DNA of 64,000 bases from Halichondria panicea (taxonomy: Eukaryota; Porifera; Demospongiae; Suberitida; Halichondriidae). The stretch covers positions 10,340,632-10,404,631 of the forward strand of contig NC_087377.1 of NCBI RefSeq assembly GCF_963675165.1, written 5' to 3'. Below, piece by piece: positions 22,063-34,054 of this stretch (positions within the stretch are counted from its first letter, which is position 1; every line of letters begins with the position of its first letter). The notes under the pieces were generated by a model. It was not told the DNA's origin, did not search any database, and saw nothing but the letters and a program-made list of their open reading frames with translations. The position numbers and the translations under genes are program-made.

Positions 22063-22756
22063 GTCCGATCATGTCAGGCATCGATCATTGCTGGCTGGGA
22101 GGATTGTGTGGGACACGATCACCACAATATTAAATTAATGTAAGTGCTCTTTGTGTACTATGCTGTAATTACAGTGCCAACTCTGACTGAATTCCATTAT
22201 TTAAATCCTCCAACGGTTGCTGTAATTAAAAGATGTGATGTCAGGCCCGAGGCGGTAGGTTTTTCTTTTATTGTGCACATGCATTTGATTCGTACCGTAG
22301 AGCTGCTGTAAAATACAGAGACAAAAAATCAAACTGTACAGTAGATCCACTGCATACTGATTGCACTCAACACTATAATAGCTGTGCACTTAAGCGCCAA
22401 CATAATATATTTGGGAAGTTTGTGTAAAAATGATTTGAAAGCTGTAAACTACGCTCACTGCACACTCAGTTTGAGGTGGTAAATTCCAAAAAATAAGTGT
22501 AACAGTTTCCTTTGATAGAGTGGTGCGGGGGCCATTGTTTACCTGTTACACTTAGCTATACATGTATCTGAAGTATTTTTCTATCTCAAGTACTTTTTTG
22601 TTTAAGTATATACACAGTTCAAGCTAGCTGTGACCTTTGCTTGTTCATAATTCGTTCGTGGTTAATTCTAAAGCTATGATTATTATTACGTCTGAGCTAA
22701 ATTATGTGTGTTGTGCAAGGCGCTGACTATGATATTCGAGATAGGACATGCATGTG

Positions 22757-22923
22757 CAGGGTGTCATACAGGATTTTTAAGTAGAGGGGGGAAATGAGAA
22801 AAGTAACCAGAGAATGTTACTAAAAAAAGGTCAACTGTTATTTCAATACCCAGCTATGGACACTCAGTCATAATTGAATGGGGGGGGATATCCCTCTTCC
22901 CCCTCCCCCCATATGACACCCTG
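22757..22923. mobile_element. Small MITE with CAGGGTGTCATA ends
   Basis: cagggtgtcata at the left and tatgacaccctg at the right bound 167 bp that include a G-run and a C-rich run. CA...TG ends of this type are seen in hAT MITEs; a clear 8-bp duplication was not found. Confidence 0.55.
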
Positions 22924-23011
22924 ACATGTGTCATCAGTCGATTGAATGTATGGCATGCAATGTAATGTATTTTATTGCAAATGTATCTGAGTGGTAATAA
23001 TTACGTATATA

Positions 23012-23474
23012 CCGTATTCACCCGAATTACCGGGACACAAAAAAATAATTACGGTTTGCAGTGTCCCTTGGAATAGAACAAGAAAAATTACGTTAAAGTC
23101 AAAGTGTCCCGTAGTAAGTAGAACGAATATTTCCCCATTTAAGGCACATACACGGCCTTGATTCCAGGCCGAGGCTAGCTCTGCAGCTAAAATGTCTTTC
23201 GTGCAGTTTAGAAGCTGTGTACGCGGGTTCCATGTCTACAAAGTGGTGTCTTCAACCGTCAGTGACATATTACGGTGCCAGAGAGTAGAATCCCGAGAGT
23301 TTCTAAGAGTTTTGAGTCTCTATCGAGCTAACATGCTCTTTTTCGTTCTAATTAGATCGGGACATCTAAAAATATTTACATTTCCTGTTGTTCCTTAATA
23401 TAGTGTGAAAAAAATTACGTAAGTCCGAAGTGTCCCTTAGAATAGAGTGTTCCGGTAAATTCGGATGAATACGG
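23012..23474. mobile_element. TA-flanked MITE, ends CCGTATTCACCCGAATTACCGG
   Basis: About 25-bp inverted ends inside TA duplications. A second copy is at 27795-28282. The middle keeps a short open stretch (VRGFHVYK, ILRCQR) that resembles the start of a HIRAN-like domain found in other invertebrate repeats, so a host or transposase exon fragment may be carried. No complete gene. Confidence 0.8.
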
Positions 23475-23689
23475 TACTACTACTTTATAGCTAGTGCATA
23501 TCATTTTCCTAAATTACGTTGCCTTAAAATTAAGTTAATTACACAGGCGCACGTGATCTCGTATAATTATACAGTACCTCCTTTGAGCACTCATGATTAC
23601 ATAATTTCTCCCACACAGAGACTGATGGAGACAAGAGTCAAGACAAAATTGACATTGATGTATTATTATCATGTGTCAGTACATGTATT

Positions 23690-24080
23690 AACTATAGTGT
23701 TCAAGCTGGCGCTGTGCTAATGCCTCTCGCCATGATTTGCTTTCGCTCAAAAGTATAGAAGAGGAAGTATAGAAGAGGAAAAGTGTATAAAATAATCTGT
23801 CTAAAACTGACTTGCATCTATTCAATTGTATAATTATGGTATCATTGTTGTTTTGTGGCTGCTTATACCAGGACCTCAAGGATCTAGGAAGCAACAAAGA
23901 AGAAGATTTTGTTTTCAAGCGGAAGTACATAATTTTACTCATAAAGTTAGCTTATTTATATAAAGTCACTGAGAAGAAAAGACTTATTACATGCATATAT
24001 TGTTGTATTATGTGGCTTTAATACCAGGACCTCAAGAAAGAAGAAAATTGATTCTTCCAGGATCTGTAGTTCAGTGTATA
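23690..24080. repeat. Dispersed repeat shared with 28335-28895
   Basis: cgctgtgctaatgcctctcg, followed by ccatgatttgctttcgctca, matches in inverse the stretch near 28836-28880. The phrase ccaggacctcaag occurs twice here. It is part of a DNA repeat family with no ORF. Confidence 0.5.
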
Positions 24081-24195
24081 ATTATAATATCTAAGAAGAA
24101 AAGACTTGTGTACATGCATATTGTTATCTATATTGTATATTTCCCGTATTTAAACAGGTTATAGTGTTATTGTTGATTCCTCTGTTCGAGCTGAT

Positions 24196-25578
24196 CATAG
24201 ATATAGGAGGGAAGGATTGGCAACGGAAGTGGTTCACGTGATCATTTTACATGCGTTTCTGCAGTTTTGTAATGAAACCATCCGTGACTCGCCTGTTTTC
24301 CTGCCAGAATGCCCGCGAAAAGCAGAAAAAGTCTGTTGTGGTCTTCCTTTAGTGCCTCATGACCTCTCATGGTGTTACACTGATGTTGTGCTTTATTTAG
24401 AGTTAGATTATCTTGCCAGTTTGTAAAACTAAAGAAACAAAACAAAACAAAGACTTTTTACTACAGAAAAACTACAATTTTACAAGGTTTGATCCCTTTT
24501 TAAGAAACAGTACTCATCCATATTACTATTCTTCAAGTTTTCCTGGTTGTATGTATGTAGGTTGATCTACTGAAAGGCAAAAATCGCCTATTCATACCAT
24601 TTAGAATGTGTTGTAGTGTTGAGTATGGCTTATTTCATCTGACGTTTTATGCTCCCTTTTTAAGAAACACACATGCTTTTAAAATTATACTGACTTCATG
24701 AGAGTGTTTATCAATGTCAGGTCCATCAACTGGTACAGGTTTTGTGCTTCAAATTTTTGTCAGTTGCAGAAAATATGACTGGAGGTGTAAGGCCTGATTA
24801 TCGGCTTATATAGTAAGAAACAGAACTGGGATAGAAAGCTCCAGGTCAGTGCCACAGTGTTTTACTAACTCATTCATATGCCCCCCCCCCCACATACACA
24901 GTCATACTATTAGATCTTCATCGTACAGTAATCAGTATGCTGGAAGAAATTTATGAAGCTGAAGAAGGAAGAGTTGATTGACTATTTTGGGCTACATATT
25001 AAAAAACGAAATGAAAGACTTTGTTACATGCAAAAGACCTGTACAGTTGTATAGCACCAGCTCTACCTCATGCAGTAGCAGCAGTAGCAGTTCATTATGC
25101 AGCTTATTATGGCAGTTTATATGACTTGTGAAATGTTGATAATTTATTAAAATTTGGTATTAATAAAATGTCGTACAGAACATGTTACAGAGAATATTGA
25201 TAATGGCTACAGTACTATCAGTCTATCTATGTTATCTAGTTCTTGTGCATACAAGCCCAGAGCTTGTATCAAATGTGAGAATGGACACAAGCAGTATTGT
25301 CTAAGTATTAAAGTGTTGTTTCTGAGCTTCTCTCTTTCTTGTTGACTTTGAGAATCCCTCTCAGTATTTATCATGAGGCAGATTCTTGGGATGTCAACTT
25401 GCATCTGTCATCAATGACTTCTTTCAGAGTTAATAAGGACTTGTTCTCTCTGTTATTTTTATTGCCATAGTTTGGAGGCAACAAAAGTAGAGGCAAAGTG
25501 ATGCATTCCAATGACGTAGCGTGTCACGGATAGCTTCAAATTTTCTACCGTTGCCAATCCTTCCCTTCCTATATCTTT
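24196..25578. mobile_element. Non-autonomous DNA transposon with 8-bp duplication GAGCTGAT
   Basis: The left end has agatataggagggaaggatt then ggcaacgg; the right end is its inverse with one extra base. The 8-mer gagctgat flanks it at 24188-24195 and 25579-25586. About 1.38 kb. The inner sequence shows no intact ORF. An 8-bp duplication fits hAT rather than MULE. Confidence 0.7.
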
Positions 25579-25749
25579 GAGCTGATGAAGGCAGCACCAA
25601 GTCCTCTATAGCTCACACTCTTCTGTTAAGTTCACTTGATCCACCATAAAATAATTATATCGATGGACTTGGTGGATCTAGATCTTGCCAAACAAAAAAT
25701 GACTTAATTCATAGTATGGGAGATGATTACCGCCAAAATTAGCAGTTAA

Positions 25750-25910
25750 AAAATGATGCTGTTTTTTTTACAGAGGTGTGTTTTAAAAAATGGTGCTGTT
25801 TTTTTTTTACAGAGGGTTTTAAAAAAACATGGTGCTGTTTTTTTTACAGAGGTGTGTTTTAAAAATGTTGCTGTTTTTTACGGAGGGTTTAAAAAAATAA
25901 TGGTGCTGTT
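25750..25910. repeat. Minisatellite of about 37 bp, four and a half copies
   Basis: Repeated unit atggtgctgttttttttaca then gaggtgtgttttaaaaa, with T-tract length changes. No gene overlaps it. Confidence 0.8.
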
Positions 25911-25924
25911 TCCAATTGATACCT

Positions 25925-26120
25925 ATACTATCAGGGGGCATGTGATTCAGTAATGGGGGTAGCTCTGAGATGTATGCTTTGGACACAATAAGTTTCCCGG
26001 GCTTTTGAGGGAGTTATAAAAGGAGATACACGGATGGTCCCAGAGCCACTACGTAGACTTCATTGTAAAACATCACGTGAATTACTTCCGTTTCCAATCC
26101 CTCTTCTACTCTATCTATGG
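25925..26120. mobile_element. Right-end fragment of a GGATTGGCAACG-family element
   Basis: Similar to 16790-16965, including acgtagacttcattgtaaaa and a final tccaatccctcttct...ctatctatgg end. No matching left end nearby. Confidence 0.5.
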
Positions 26121-26940
26121 TCAAACCAAGCAATTTCTAATCTGCCAGTCCTGTTGTAAAGCTGCAGGAAGTAATGACATTAGTACACTGTACTGGTATC
26201 ATATCCAATCTCTCGCTATACAGGGGGAAGAAAGCAATTCCCATTACCATTCTCACAAGTCGATGCCTAGTGAAGGCTGATGCTACCTTTAATCAAAGAA
26301 AGCTCACTGTGCCATCTGAAGCGATAATTCCTACAATATGTCTGACAATTAACCTGTACTGTGTGGAGGTGCCTATAATTATGTATGAAACTTCTCGGTG
26401 CTACTTATATATTTGACTCTCATAGGAAATACCCTCTACCTAATGGGATCGAGGGTATGATGGTCGCGACTGGGAATCCAACCAAGACAGTGCACCACGT
26501 CGACCTCAATAAACTCTGATAACTAAATACTTAGTCACCTACTACTGGTAGCTTCTTGGCTGATATCAGTCATTACTTTTATGCATCTATTATATTATTA
26601 TAACAATGTCATAATTATTGTGTATGAAAATTAATGCCATAATGATGATCATAACCATAAATTATTTCATTTTCTTATTTCTTCATTTCCTCATTTCCTA
26701 TTTCTTATTTCCTCATTTCCTCATTTCTCATTCCCTGTTTTATCACCCCTAGTTTTGTGCATTCGTCTGGCCCCAGACCACTCCCTTGCACGTGATCTGA
26801 CATGTGCCAGGGTCACTTTCTTGGTTCAGATGTCAAAAATTGACATCTCCAATCAGATTCGCAAGAATGCAATTAAATTGTCACATGACTCCACCTCACG
26901 GAGGAGGTTAGTAGTACTTGATCTTTGTCATTTTTAAAAC

Positions 26941-26942
<2 letters not shown>

Positions 26943-26974
<32 letters not shown>

Positions 26975-27460
26975 GAGAGCTTTACAGCATATGACATTAC
27001 AGACAATAGAGTAAGGTAGTAAGGTCTAGCAGGCATACATTCTAATGTTGACAGACTGACCCCTTTTCAGGGGCAGCTGGAACAAAACAAAACGAACAAA
27101 ACAAAAATCATTATACTGTGTGGCAGTTCTGGGATGGGCATATCAGGTGGTACGAGCACACATCTGATTGTTCAAAATTTCTTTCAAAGTTAGATATTAA
27201 ATATTGCCGTACTTTTTGTTTTATACTTTGACTTTTCAGCATCTGTCGATGCTGAAAAGTCCAATATATCAGCCGGGAGTGAGTTTCATAATTTGGCAAT
27301 TCTGTTTAGGTAGAAATGTCTTGTATAGTTGGTTTTTCCCCTTGTCACGTAAAGTTTCCTTCCAGTCTGATCTGCTCTTGTTTTACTTGATGTGAAAGAT
27401 ACTAGTTGAGCAATGGTATTTTGGGGCGATTTCAGACATTTATGCCAGTAGGCAATGGCT
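26943..27460 (-). mobile_element. 3' end of a CR1/L2-like LINE with (TAA)n tail
   Basis: Read on the minus strand, the region encodes the C-terminal end of a reverse-transcriptase polyprotein (TRHFYLNRIAKL, then NSLPADILDF, then VRQYLISNFERNF) and a 3' UTR ending in a (TAA)n array at 26943-26975. One stop lies within the coding part. 5'-truncated, as is usual for LINEs. It is a different family from the 51.6-55.3 kb LINE, whose tail is poly(A). Confidence 0.65.
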
Positions 27461-27794
27461 AACTTAAATTCCGATGTACATCAACTAAAAATGTTATTTC
27501 AAGTACAAGCTTTCAAATCGGGATTGGCTTTGTTCACTCGATGTCAGGAACAGAAGTTAAATTTAACCACAACCACACCCCTAGAATTCTTCAGCAGTTG
27601 CACTTGGGACTGGGCACAACAATATTATGGAGGAGTAGTGGATGATGTTGAATGCCTCCTAGGGCTGCACAGCTCTACTGTACTATGACCAGGACTTCAG
27701 TGAGCAAGGTGCAGGTGCAGGTGCATGGACGATGAACAGACTCACATTGTTACCAAAGTAAGTAATGACAGTAAGTTAAGAACATGTATCGTTA

Positions 27795-28282
27795 CCGTAT
27801 TCACCCGAATTACCGGGACACAAAAAAATTATTACAGCTTGCAGTGTCCCTTGGAATAGGGCAAGAAAAATTACGTTAAAGTCGAAGTGTCCCTTGTATT
27901 AGGGTGTCCTGTAGTAATTAGAACGAATATTTCCCCATTTAAGGTACGTATACATGGCCTCGATTCCAGGCCGAGGCTAGCTCTGCAGCTAAAATGTCTT
28001 TCGCAGTTTAGAAGCTGTGTACGCGGGTTCCATGTCTACAAAGTGGTGTCTTCAACCGTCAGTGACATATTACGGTGCCAGAGAGTAGAATCCAGAGAGT
28101 TTCTAAGAGTTTTAAGTGTCTATCGAGCTGACGTTAGGGGCATGCTCTTTTTCGTTCTAATTAGATCGGGACATCTAAAAATATTTACATTTCCTGTTGT
28201 TCTTTAATATAGAGTGAAAAAAATTACGTAAGTCCGAAGTGTCCCTTAGAATAGAGTGTCCCGGTAATTCAGGTGAATACGG
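27795..28282. mobile_element. TA-flanked MITE nested in the MULE copy
   Basis: Second copy of the 23012-23474 MITE with the same CCGTATTCACCCGAATTACC ends and TA flanks. It interrupts sequence that is continuous in the intact MULE, so it inserted later. Confidence 0.85.
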
Positions 28283-28334
28283 TAACGGTGTTTTGGAATT
28301 TTTCATTTGATGGCATCCCACTGATTTATTGTTT

Positions 28335-28895
28335 GAGCATTCAAAAGCAGTAGTTATGCCTCGAGGCGTAGCCGCACGAGGGTTACGGTAAAGCTGACTG
28401 TGTGTGTCTGTCTGTGTGTCTGTTCCAGCTGTAACTGCTCAGTAGCTATTATTTTTTTTTGAACTTACAGACACACCCCTTATTCCTGGATGTAATGCGC
28501 ATGCGCGCTCAATATACTACGTGTATAAGAGAATCCATTTTGAACCCCAGATCCTGGCAGAAATCAATTTTCTTTGTTGAGGTCCTGGTAAGACAAACCA
28601 ACCTTTTCGATAACTCTTTTTAGACTGCTTGTTATAGATATACTACTTTCTGTGATTGAATTCTGTCTTCAATACTTATCACTGTCTATGCCTTTGACAA
28701 AGGTTTGCTCCCACTGTTTGGCTACAGGCCATTTAAGACAATCAATTAACTGTGGACACCCCTTTCTTGTGAAACAATCAAAGCACATTGCAAAGTATTT
28801 ACCTCTTCTATAACACTCTAATATACTGTTGAGCGAAAGCAAAAACATGGCAAGAGGCATTAGCAAGTGCACGCTTGCAACACTCGTTTGATCAG
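28335..28895. repeat. Dispersed element (GAGGCGTAGCCGCACGAGGG) inside the MULE copy
   Basis: Begins tagttatgcctcgaggcgta and ends near gcacgcttgcaacactcg. Part is shared, inverted, with 23690-24080. Absent from the intact MULE. Confidence 0.5.
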
Positions 28896-30522
28896 CAGTA
28901 CTTTAAGGGACCAACTTCTATAGTCAAACACGTCTCCAAGGTACACGCGTACGCAAAGTGGGCTGTCCAGCACACATTCATGTACATGTTATTACCTTCC
29001 ATCAGTTATTAATATAAGTTATTACCTTCCATTATTTGGTGTTTCCATTGAACCCAGCAACCATTCACTCGGATCTAAGAAACAAAGGCAACAAAGTTTG
29101 CAGCTCTAAAGCAAGTACTCTTGGGAAAGAAAGTGGAGACAATAAAATGTAGTAACATAATATTCAAGAGATTATCACGGATAAAGGCACTAAGACAGGT
29201 ATGTCGTCACTTTTCAAACATAATTATTATAATTAATTTCCTTATACATTTGTAGGCTAAGGAGAAATTACTGGAAGAAAACGCTCCTGCTGAGTCCATC
29301 TATAATCTCAGCCACAAAGCAGTAAATTCTTTGTTTCACTACACGCTTTAATGAATGTACCTGCATGTAAATTAATGCATGAGATATATAAACGATTGAT
29401 TATGGCAAACAGGGAGAAAGAGGTACAACGAATACTCTGAGAAGATTGTCTTGGTTACAAGATGCCTGCATTGTGCCGGTGAGTATCAACGATTAAGTTG
29501 CGTATTAACTGTTTAAACACAGTTTCTATATAATTATAATTATGTTGACAGCATTGTTTTTTGCGTATACTGCCCCCAACAGCATGACTGTCTTTGCATG
29601 TTTGACACAAACCACAATCTTCTTTTACATTCAGAGCATTCGTTGCACCTCTTTTTCTCCTCTTTTCTCCCTGTTTGAATCAGAAATCAGAAAGTACGTA
29701 AGTACATTCATAACGTGTAGTGAAAGAAATCTGCTTTGTGGATGAGACTAGATGAAGCGTTTTATTCCAGTAATTTTTCCTAGCCTACAAAATGTATCAA
29801 AGAATGCATGTATCAAGTATATTATGTTTGAAATGTGACGACATAATACCTGCATGTCTTAGTCCTTATCATGTCTCCGAGAGTATCGTATATGTTACTA
29901 CATTTTGTTGTCTCCACTTCTCTGTTAAGAATACTTTAGAGCTGCAATTTTTGTTGCCTTTGTTTTCTAGATCCGAGTGAATGGTTGCTGGGTTCAATGA
30001 AACAGCAAATGATGGGAAGTATCAACTCATATACATGAATGTGTGCTGGACAGCCCACTTTGTGTGTACGCGTGTATCTTGGAGACATGTTCGACTAGAT
30101 GTTGAAGTAAAGTACTGTGCTGACCAAACTATACTGACATGGCACCGCAATGCTGCTTTCAAATGCTCGAAACAATAATGGGATGCTATCGAACATTATT
30201 TAATTGCCCTGAATGGTTACCTACAAATTAATATTTGTAATAACAATTTTAATGTTATTTTGGTAACAATCTGTTTTCGTCGTCCACCTTGCACCTGTTT
30301 CTATAGCTTGCTCACTGGAGTCCTGGTACCAATGTACTCATAGTAGTAAAGTACAGCTGAAAGCCTCCTAGAGCTGTACAGTACAGCTCTAGGAGGCTTT
30401 CAGCATCATCCATTACTCCTTTATGAATGTTGTGCCCGCGCCCCCTGAAGCTATTATGTGAAGAATTCGAGGGGTGTGGTTGTGGTTAAATAACTTCCGT
30501 TCCTGACATCGAGTGAACAAAG

Positions 30523-31597
30523 CTAGCCTCGATTCCAAGCCGCTGAGAAAGGCGGCCTGGTATACACTGTTTACGCATGCGCCAGAATTACCAAGAATCT
30601 TGGTAATCGTAAATTGCAGTATATTTATCAGTATTCTTATTCCGCATTAGTTTGTAAAACATTGATATCCGTTTCATTTATAATGATGTCATTGAAAAAA
30701 GAAATCTAGTCCAAGTTGTGTAATGGCTGCTACCTTCTCTTCTGCTCTTGTGTACGCGTTATCCTGTGTTGGAATACCAGGTCTAGTCTTGAAAGACAAG
30801 CAGCTGGAGGCGTTGAAGTGTCTGTACGCTGGTGTTTATGTGGGTACCGGTACCGTACCGACCGGCTATGGCAAGTCCTAGTCCCAGAGCAAGTCCATCT
30901 GCTTTCCAGACACTCCCTTTCTTGATTGATGTGAAGCTTGACAGGACCAGTGCACCTCTCTCTAAAAGAAGTGTTGTGATGGTGATTTCTCCTCTTGTTT
31001 CTCTGAGTGAAGCCATCTTCAAAGTGTTGGTGTGTCTGTTCGACGTTCAGTGCCATTCTCTCTGGAAGGAAGTATTGTTGTGACATTTGCCGAAAATTGG
31101 TCACAGAGTAAGTACGTGGTATCTGATCCGAGAACTGTGTGGCCTGTTACAATCCGAGGGACTTGTGTGTATCCGATCCGAGGGACTTGTTGCTTGAGTG
31201 TGTATCCGGACTTGTTGCTTGAGTGTGTATTAATGGATAGTGCTTTCAATGGTAAATCTATTGTGTAAATGAATAAGTAGTCCTCACATTATGTTACGTC
31301 ACAGCCACTGTACTTATCCACATTTATTTTTTACCCACAGGTTTAACTAATTTCTTATGAGATTAACTTGTCGCCTTAGTGTGTATCCGATCCAAGCCTC
31401 AAGTTAATGAATAAATCTACAGAGCTGATGTTTTATCTAGCTGTCTCTGTCTACAGTATTATGCAGAGAGGTAGCCTCTTCTTTTTCTTTTTTTTATCAC
31501 AATAAGATAAAATACGGTAAATAATAAATTAATTGTCCACCCACGCGCCAACAGTAAATACCAGGCCCACTATTCAAGGGGCTGGAGTCGAGGCTAG
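30523..31597. mobile_element. CTAGCCTCG-ended element nested in the right end of the MULE, with RecQ-like fragment
   Basis: Inverted ends ctagcctcgattccaagcc and ggctggagtcgaggctag are flanked by aacaaag at 30516-30522 and 31598-31604, so it split the MULE terminal repeat. Inside, 30790-31010 reads as pieces of a RecQ-like helicase: KDKQLEALKCLYAG, the Walker A-like PTGYGKS and SVVMVISPLVSL, with frame breaks. A sister element is at 50263-51003. Confidence 0.7.
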
Positions 31598-31622
31598 AAC
31601 AAAGCCAATCCCCTTTCAAATC

Positions 31623-32358
31623 TCACTAAATCTGTACGGGAGTAAAGATAATAGCCAGCCAGTTTTAGCATCGTCACCACGCCCGTTTCCGCCACGCCCA
31701 TTTTTTGACTGTCTGGCCTCGAGACTAGTTGTGCCCAGAGGAGGAATGCCAGTGTCAAAAGGTCACTAATTAAAACACCACGTGGCCCTATGTTTTACAT
31801 GTAAAACTGAGTTTACCCTCGCGCCCCTGAGTTTATACACCATCAATAGCTTGATCCTCTTTATAATCACAACAGAAATCGGTTGAGCTATCGCGCCCAG
31901 GAGAAATCAGCTTGAGAGAGAGGAGATCCAGGATTTAATTGCAACCTTTGACCTTTTATTGCATTCTTCAAAACCACAAGATATAGAAATTAGCTTTCCG
32001 TGGCTAGGGTATAAATTTTGATGTACTGGCTTGCTGCACTGGATAGATCTAGGTATAGTAAGCTTTCCAAGCAGGCAAATAAAAAACAGAAGCGCTAAGC
32101 TGCTATATGCAGCAAAGGTCAAGAACCCAGAACAAGAATGTTTAATCCTTCATTAAACGTGACCCTATTGACCCTGGCGTTCCTCCTCTGAGTTGTGCCT
32201 AAGCGAAAACTCTGCCTGGGATCGAGGCTAATGCCCTGGGCAGAGTCTCCCAGGGCGGCTAATTTATGAGACTAATGGATTACCTGGACGGGCCACGCCC
32301 ATCTAGTTACTAAATTAATTAAGCTGTTCACAAACAACAGTGTAGGTCTCTCTAGCTC
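31623..32358. other. Interval before G8, no gene seen
   Basis: Contains short CCACGCCC-type and TCGAGGCTA-type repeat fragments. No exon-like ORF. Confidence 0.45.
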
Positions 32359-32365
32359 TATATAG
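32359..32365 (+). promoter_or_regulatory. TATA box of G8
   Basis: TATATAG lies about 45 bp before the G8 ATG, the same distance as in G2 and G4. Confidence 0.5.
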
Positions 32366-32409
32366 CTCTCTCTATAATTATAGCTATACCTCTACTGAGC
32401 AGTTGAGCA

Positions 32410-34021
32410 ATGTATAAAACAAGCATACCGAGATTTCTGCTAGCCTGTATGGTTGCACAAGCAGCTTTTGGTAAGTTTAGTATTATAGATCATAAGAGAG
32501 AACTGATACATGCAAGTTTGCCAATTGATTTTCGCGTTTGATTTTGAATGCAGGTATCATGTTTGAGCCTATAAAACAAGATCCTCCCACTGCTTTACCT
32601 GACTTATTTGTCTCTCTCATCTGCACCGTGAAAGGAGTATCTCATCTTTGCAATAGTGAGGGAATGATCATTATGGCAGAAGACACATTGGAATGGCACA
32701 TTCCTTTTTGGTCTTTTCCTCTTTATTTGGGAGTCATCCCTGCCACAAGTCCGTTTGATAACTTTACCCCTCAAAGTTTGACGTTTATAGCCAACTGTGC
32801 CAATGGATCTCTGAGCTCAACTCTTACATTTGTTGCAAACAGGGAATTCAAGAATACACCATTTCAGTGTGCGTTGAGGATGGATTCAAACCACCCACTC
32901 AGTCTCAAAAAAGTTTGGAGTCAAGCAATTGCTTTAAATGGTATTTTAACTTGACGAGCTTGATATATCATGCATGGTGCGTTACAGTTGGTATGATGTG
33001 CACCGGGACTGCTGGCCCCATTAAAGTTTATATCCAGTTATTGGGCTTTGTTATATAGTGTTTTTGCTACATGTATGACATTGTAATTGTGCTAGCAGAA
33101 TTATTATTGTGCTTCGAAGTCCCAGAAAACATTTCTCTATGTTGGGTTGCACATGTATATATATACCCTGAGAAATAGAGTTATACTGCTCATTTCTCCC
33201 AAAGCTGACTTGATTATATCCCAGCTCCAAACTGTAACTCGATACATTACAGCCACTGTGTACCTTCATAGTATGTGTACAAGATAATTCAAATACTCTT
33301 ATTTTAGTTGATTAGTGATTCCGTGAATTCCAATGTGAATTTAGTGTCTGTGTTGCAGGTCTGTACGATACAAGTGTAATTGCAGATTGCTATAATGCTA
33401 GTTTAGCGATAACAAATTAATTAGGTACGTTAATTATAATGTGTGGAGCCAATGGCTGGACTTTTGCCACTTATACTGGGTTCTATTTGGTAAGTACATA
33501 TTGGGTAGATAGTGAGTTGTATACCCTCTTCTCTTTATGGAGCTTTCTACATAATAATACCGCTATATACTGAATCCTGCATGTTGCTGAAAATTATGGG
33601 TGTGTTGCTTAGTCTACTTCGTGAATACTCGAGCAATGAATATTAATGTAAGGGCGCCATACGCCATACGACTAATTACCTATGTGTAGGGGTACACGTT
33701 AGTGGTCCATTTTCTACATGAGAATCCTGCCAAATGAATAATGAACGTGTGATTGCGAGAGGCTTCTTAAACCATTTTACATCATAGACACTTATTGTCT
33801 TTCTTCCTAAATAGGTATATAGTCTGCCAACATTGTTAGTCCAGTTATAGTCTAAAATTTGTTAATTGTGGTAGGGTAGGCAAGCATTTGCGAGTGATTC
33901 CTGTGCAGGAACTTCCCTAATCCTGCCATGCTTGACACCTGAGAAAGTGGTTGGATTAGTGAGGTGACTGTATTTAGTTTTAGCACAACTTTTAGTTCCT
34001 CTGTACTGTATTGCAAAAAGG

Positions 34022-34054
<33 letters not shown>

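Larger units (their letters stand above)
27520..31612. mobile_element. Decayed MULE copy with nested insertions and 10-bp target duplication
   Basis: Left end gggattggctttgttcactc; the right end is the inverse, interrupted by another element and finishing ccaatccc at 31605-31612. The 10-mer ctttcaaatc flanks it at 27510-27519 and 31613-31622. Inner stretches match the intact MULE at 55.5-60.5 kb (for example 28905-28985, 29180-29340 and 29411-29490), but most of the transposase is deleted. A palindrome with two 22-nt arms lies at 30357-30403. Non-autonomous. Confidence 0.85.

Noticed and set aside
26420-26500. tRNA-like string (ggttggattcccagtcgcgac on the minus strand)
   Set aside because: It has a B-box-like piece but no acceptor stem or A-box in the right place, so it is not called as a tRNA or SINE.
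30716-31268. A working RecQ helicase gene
   Set aside because: Motifs are split over three frames and lie inside an element with terminal repeats; it is a fragment only.
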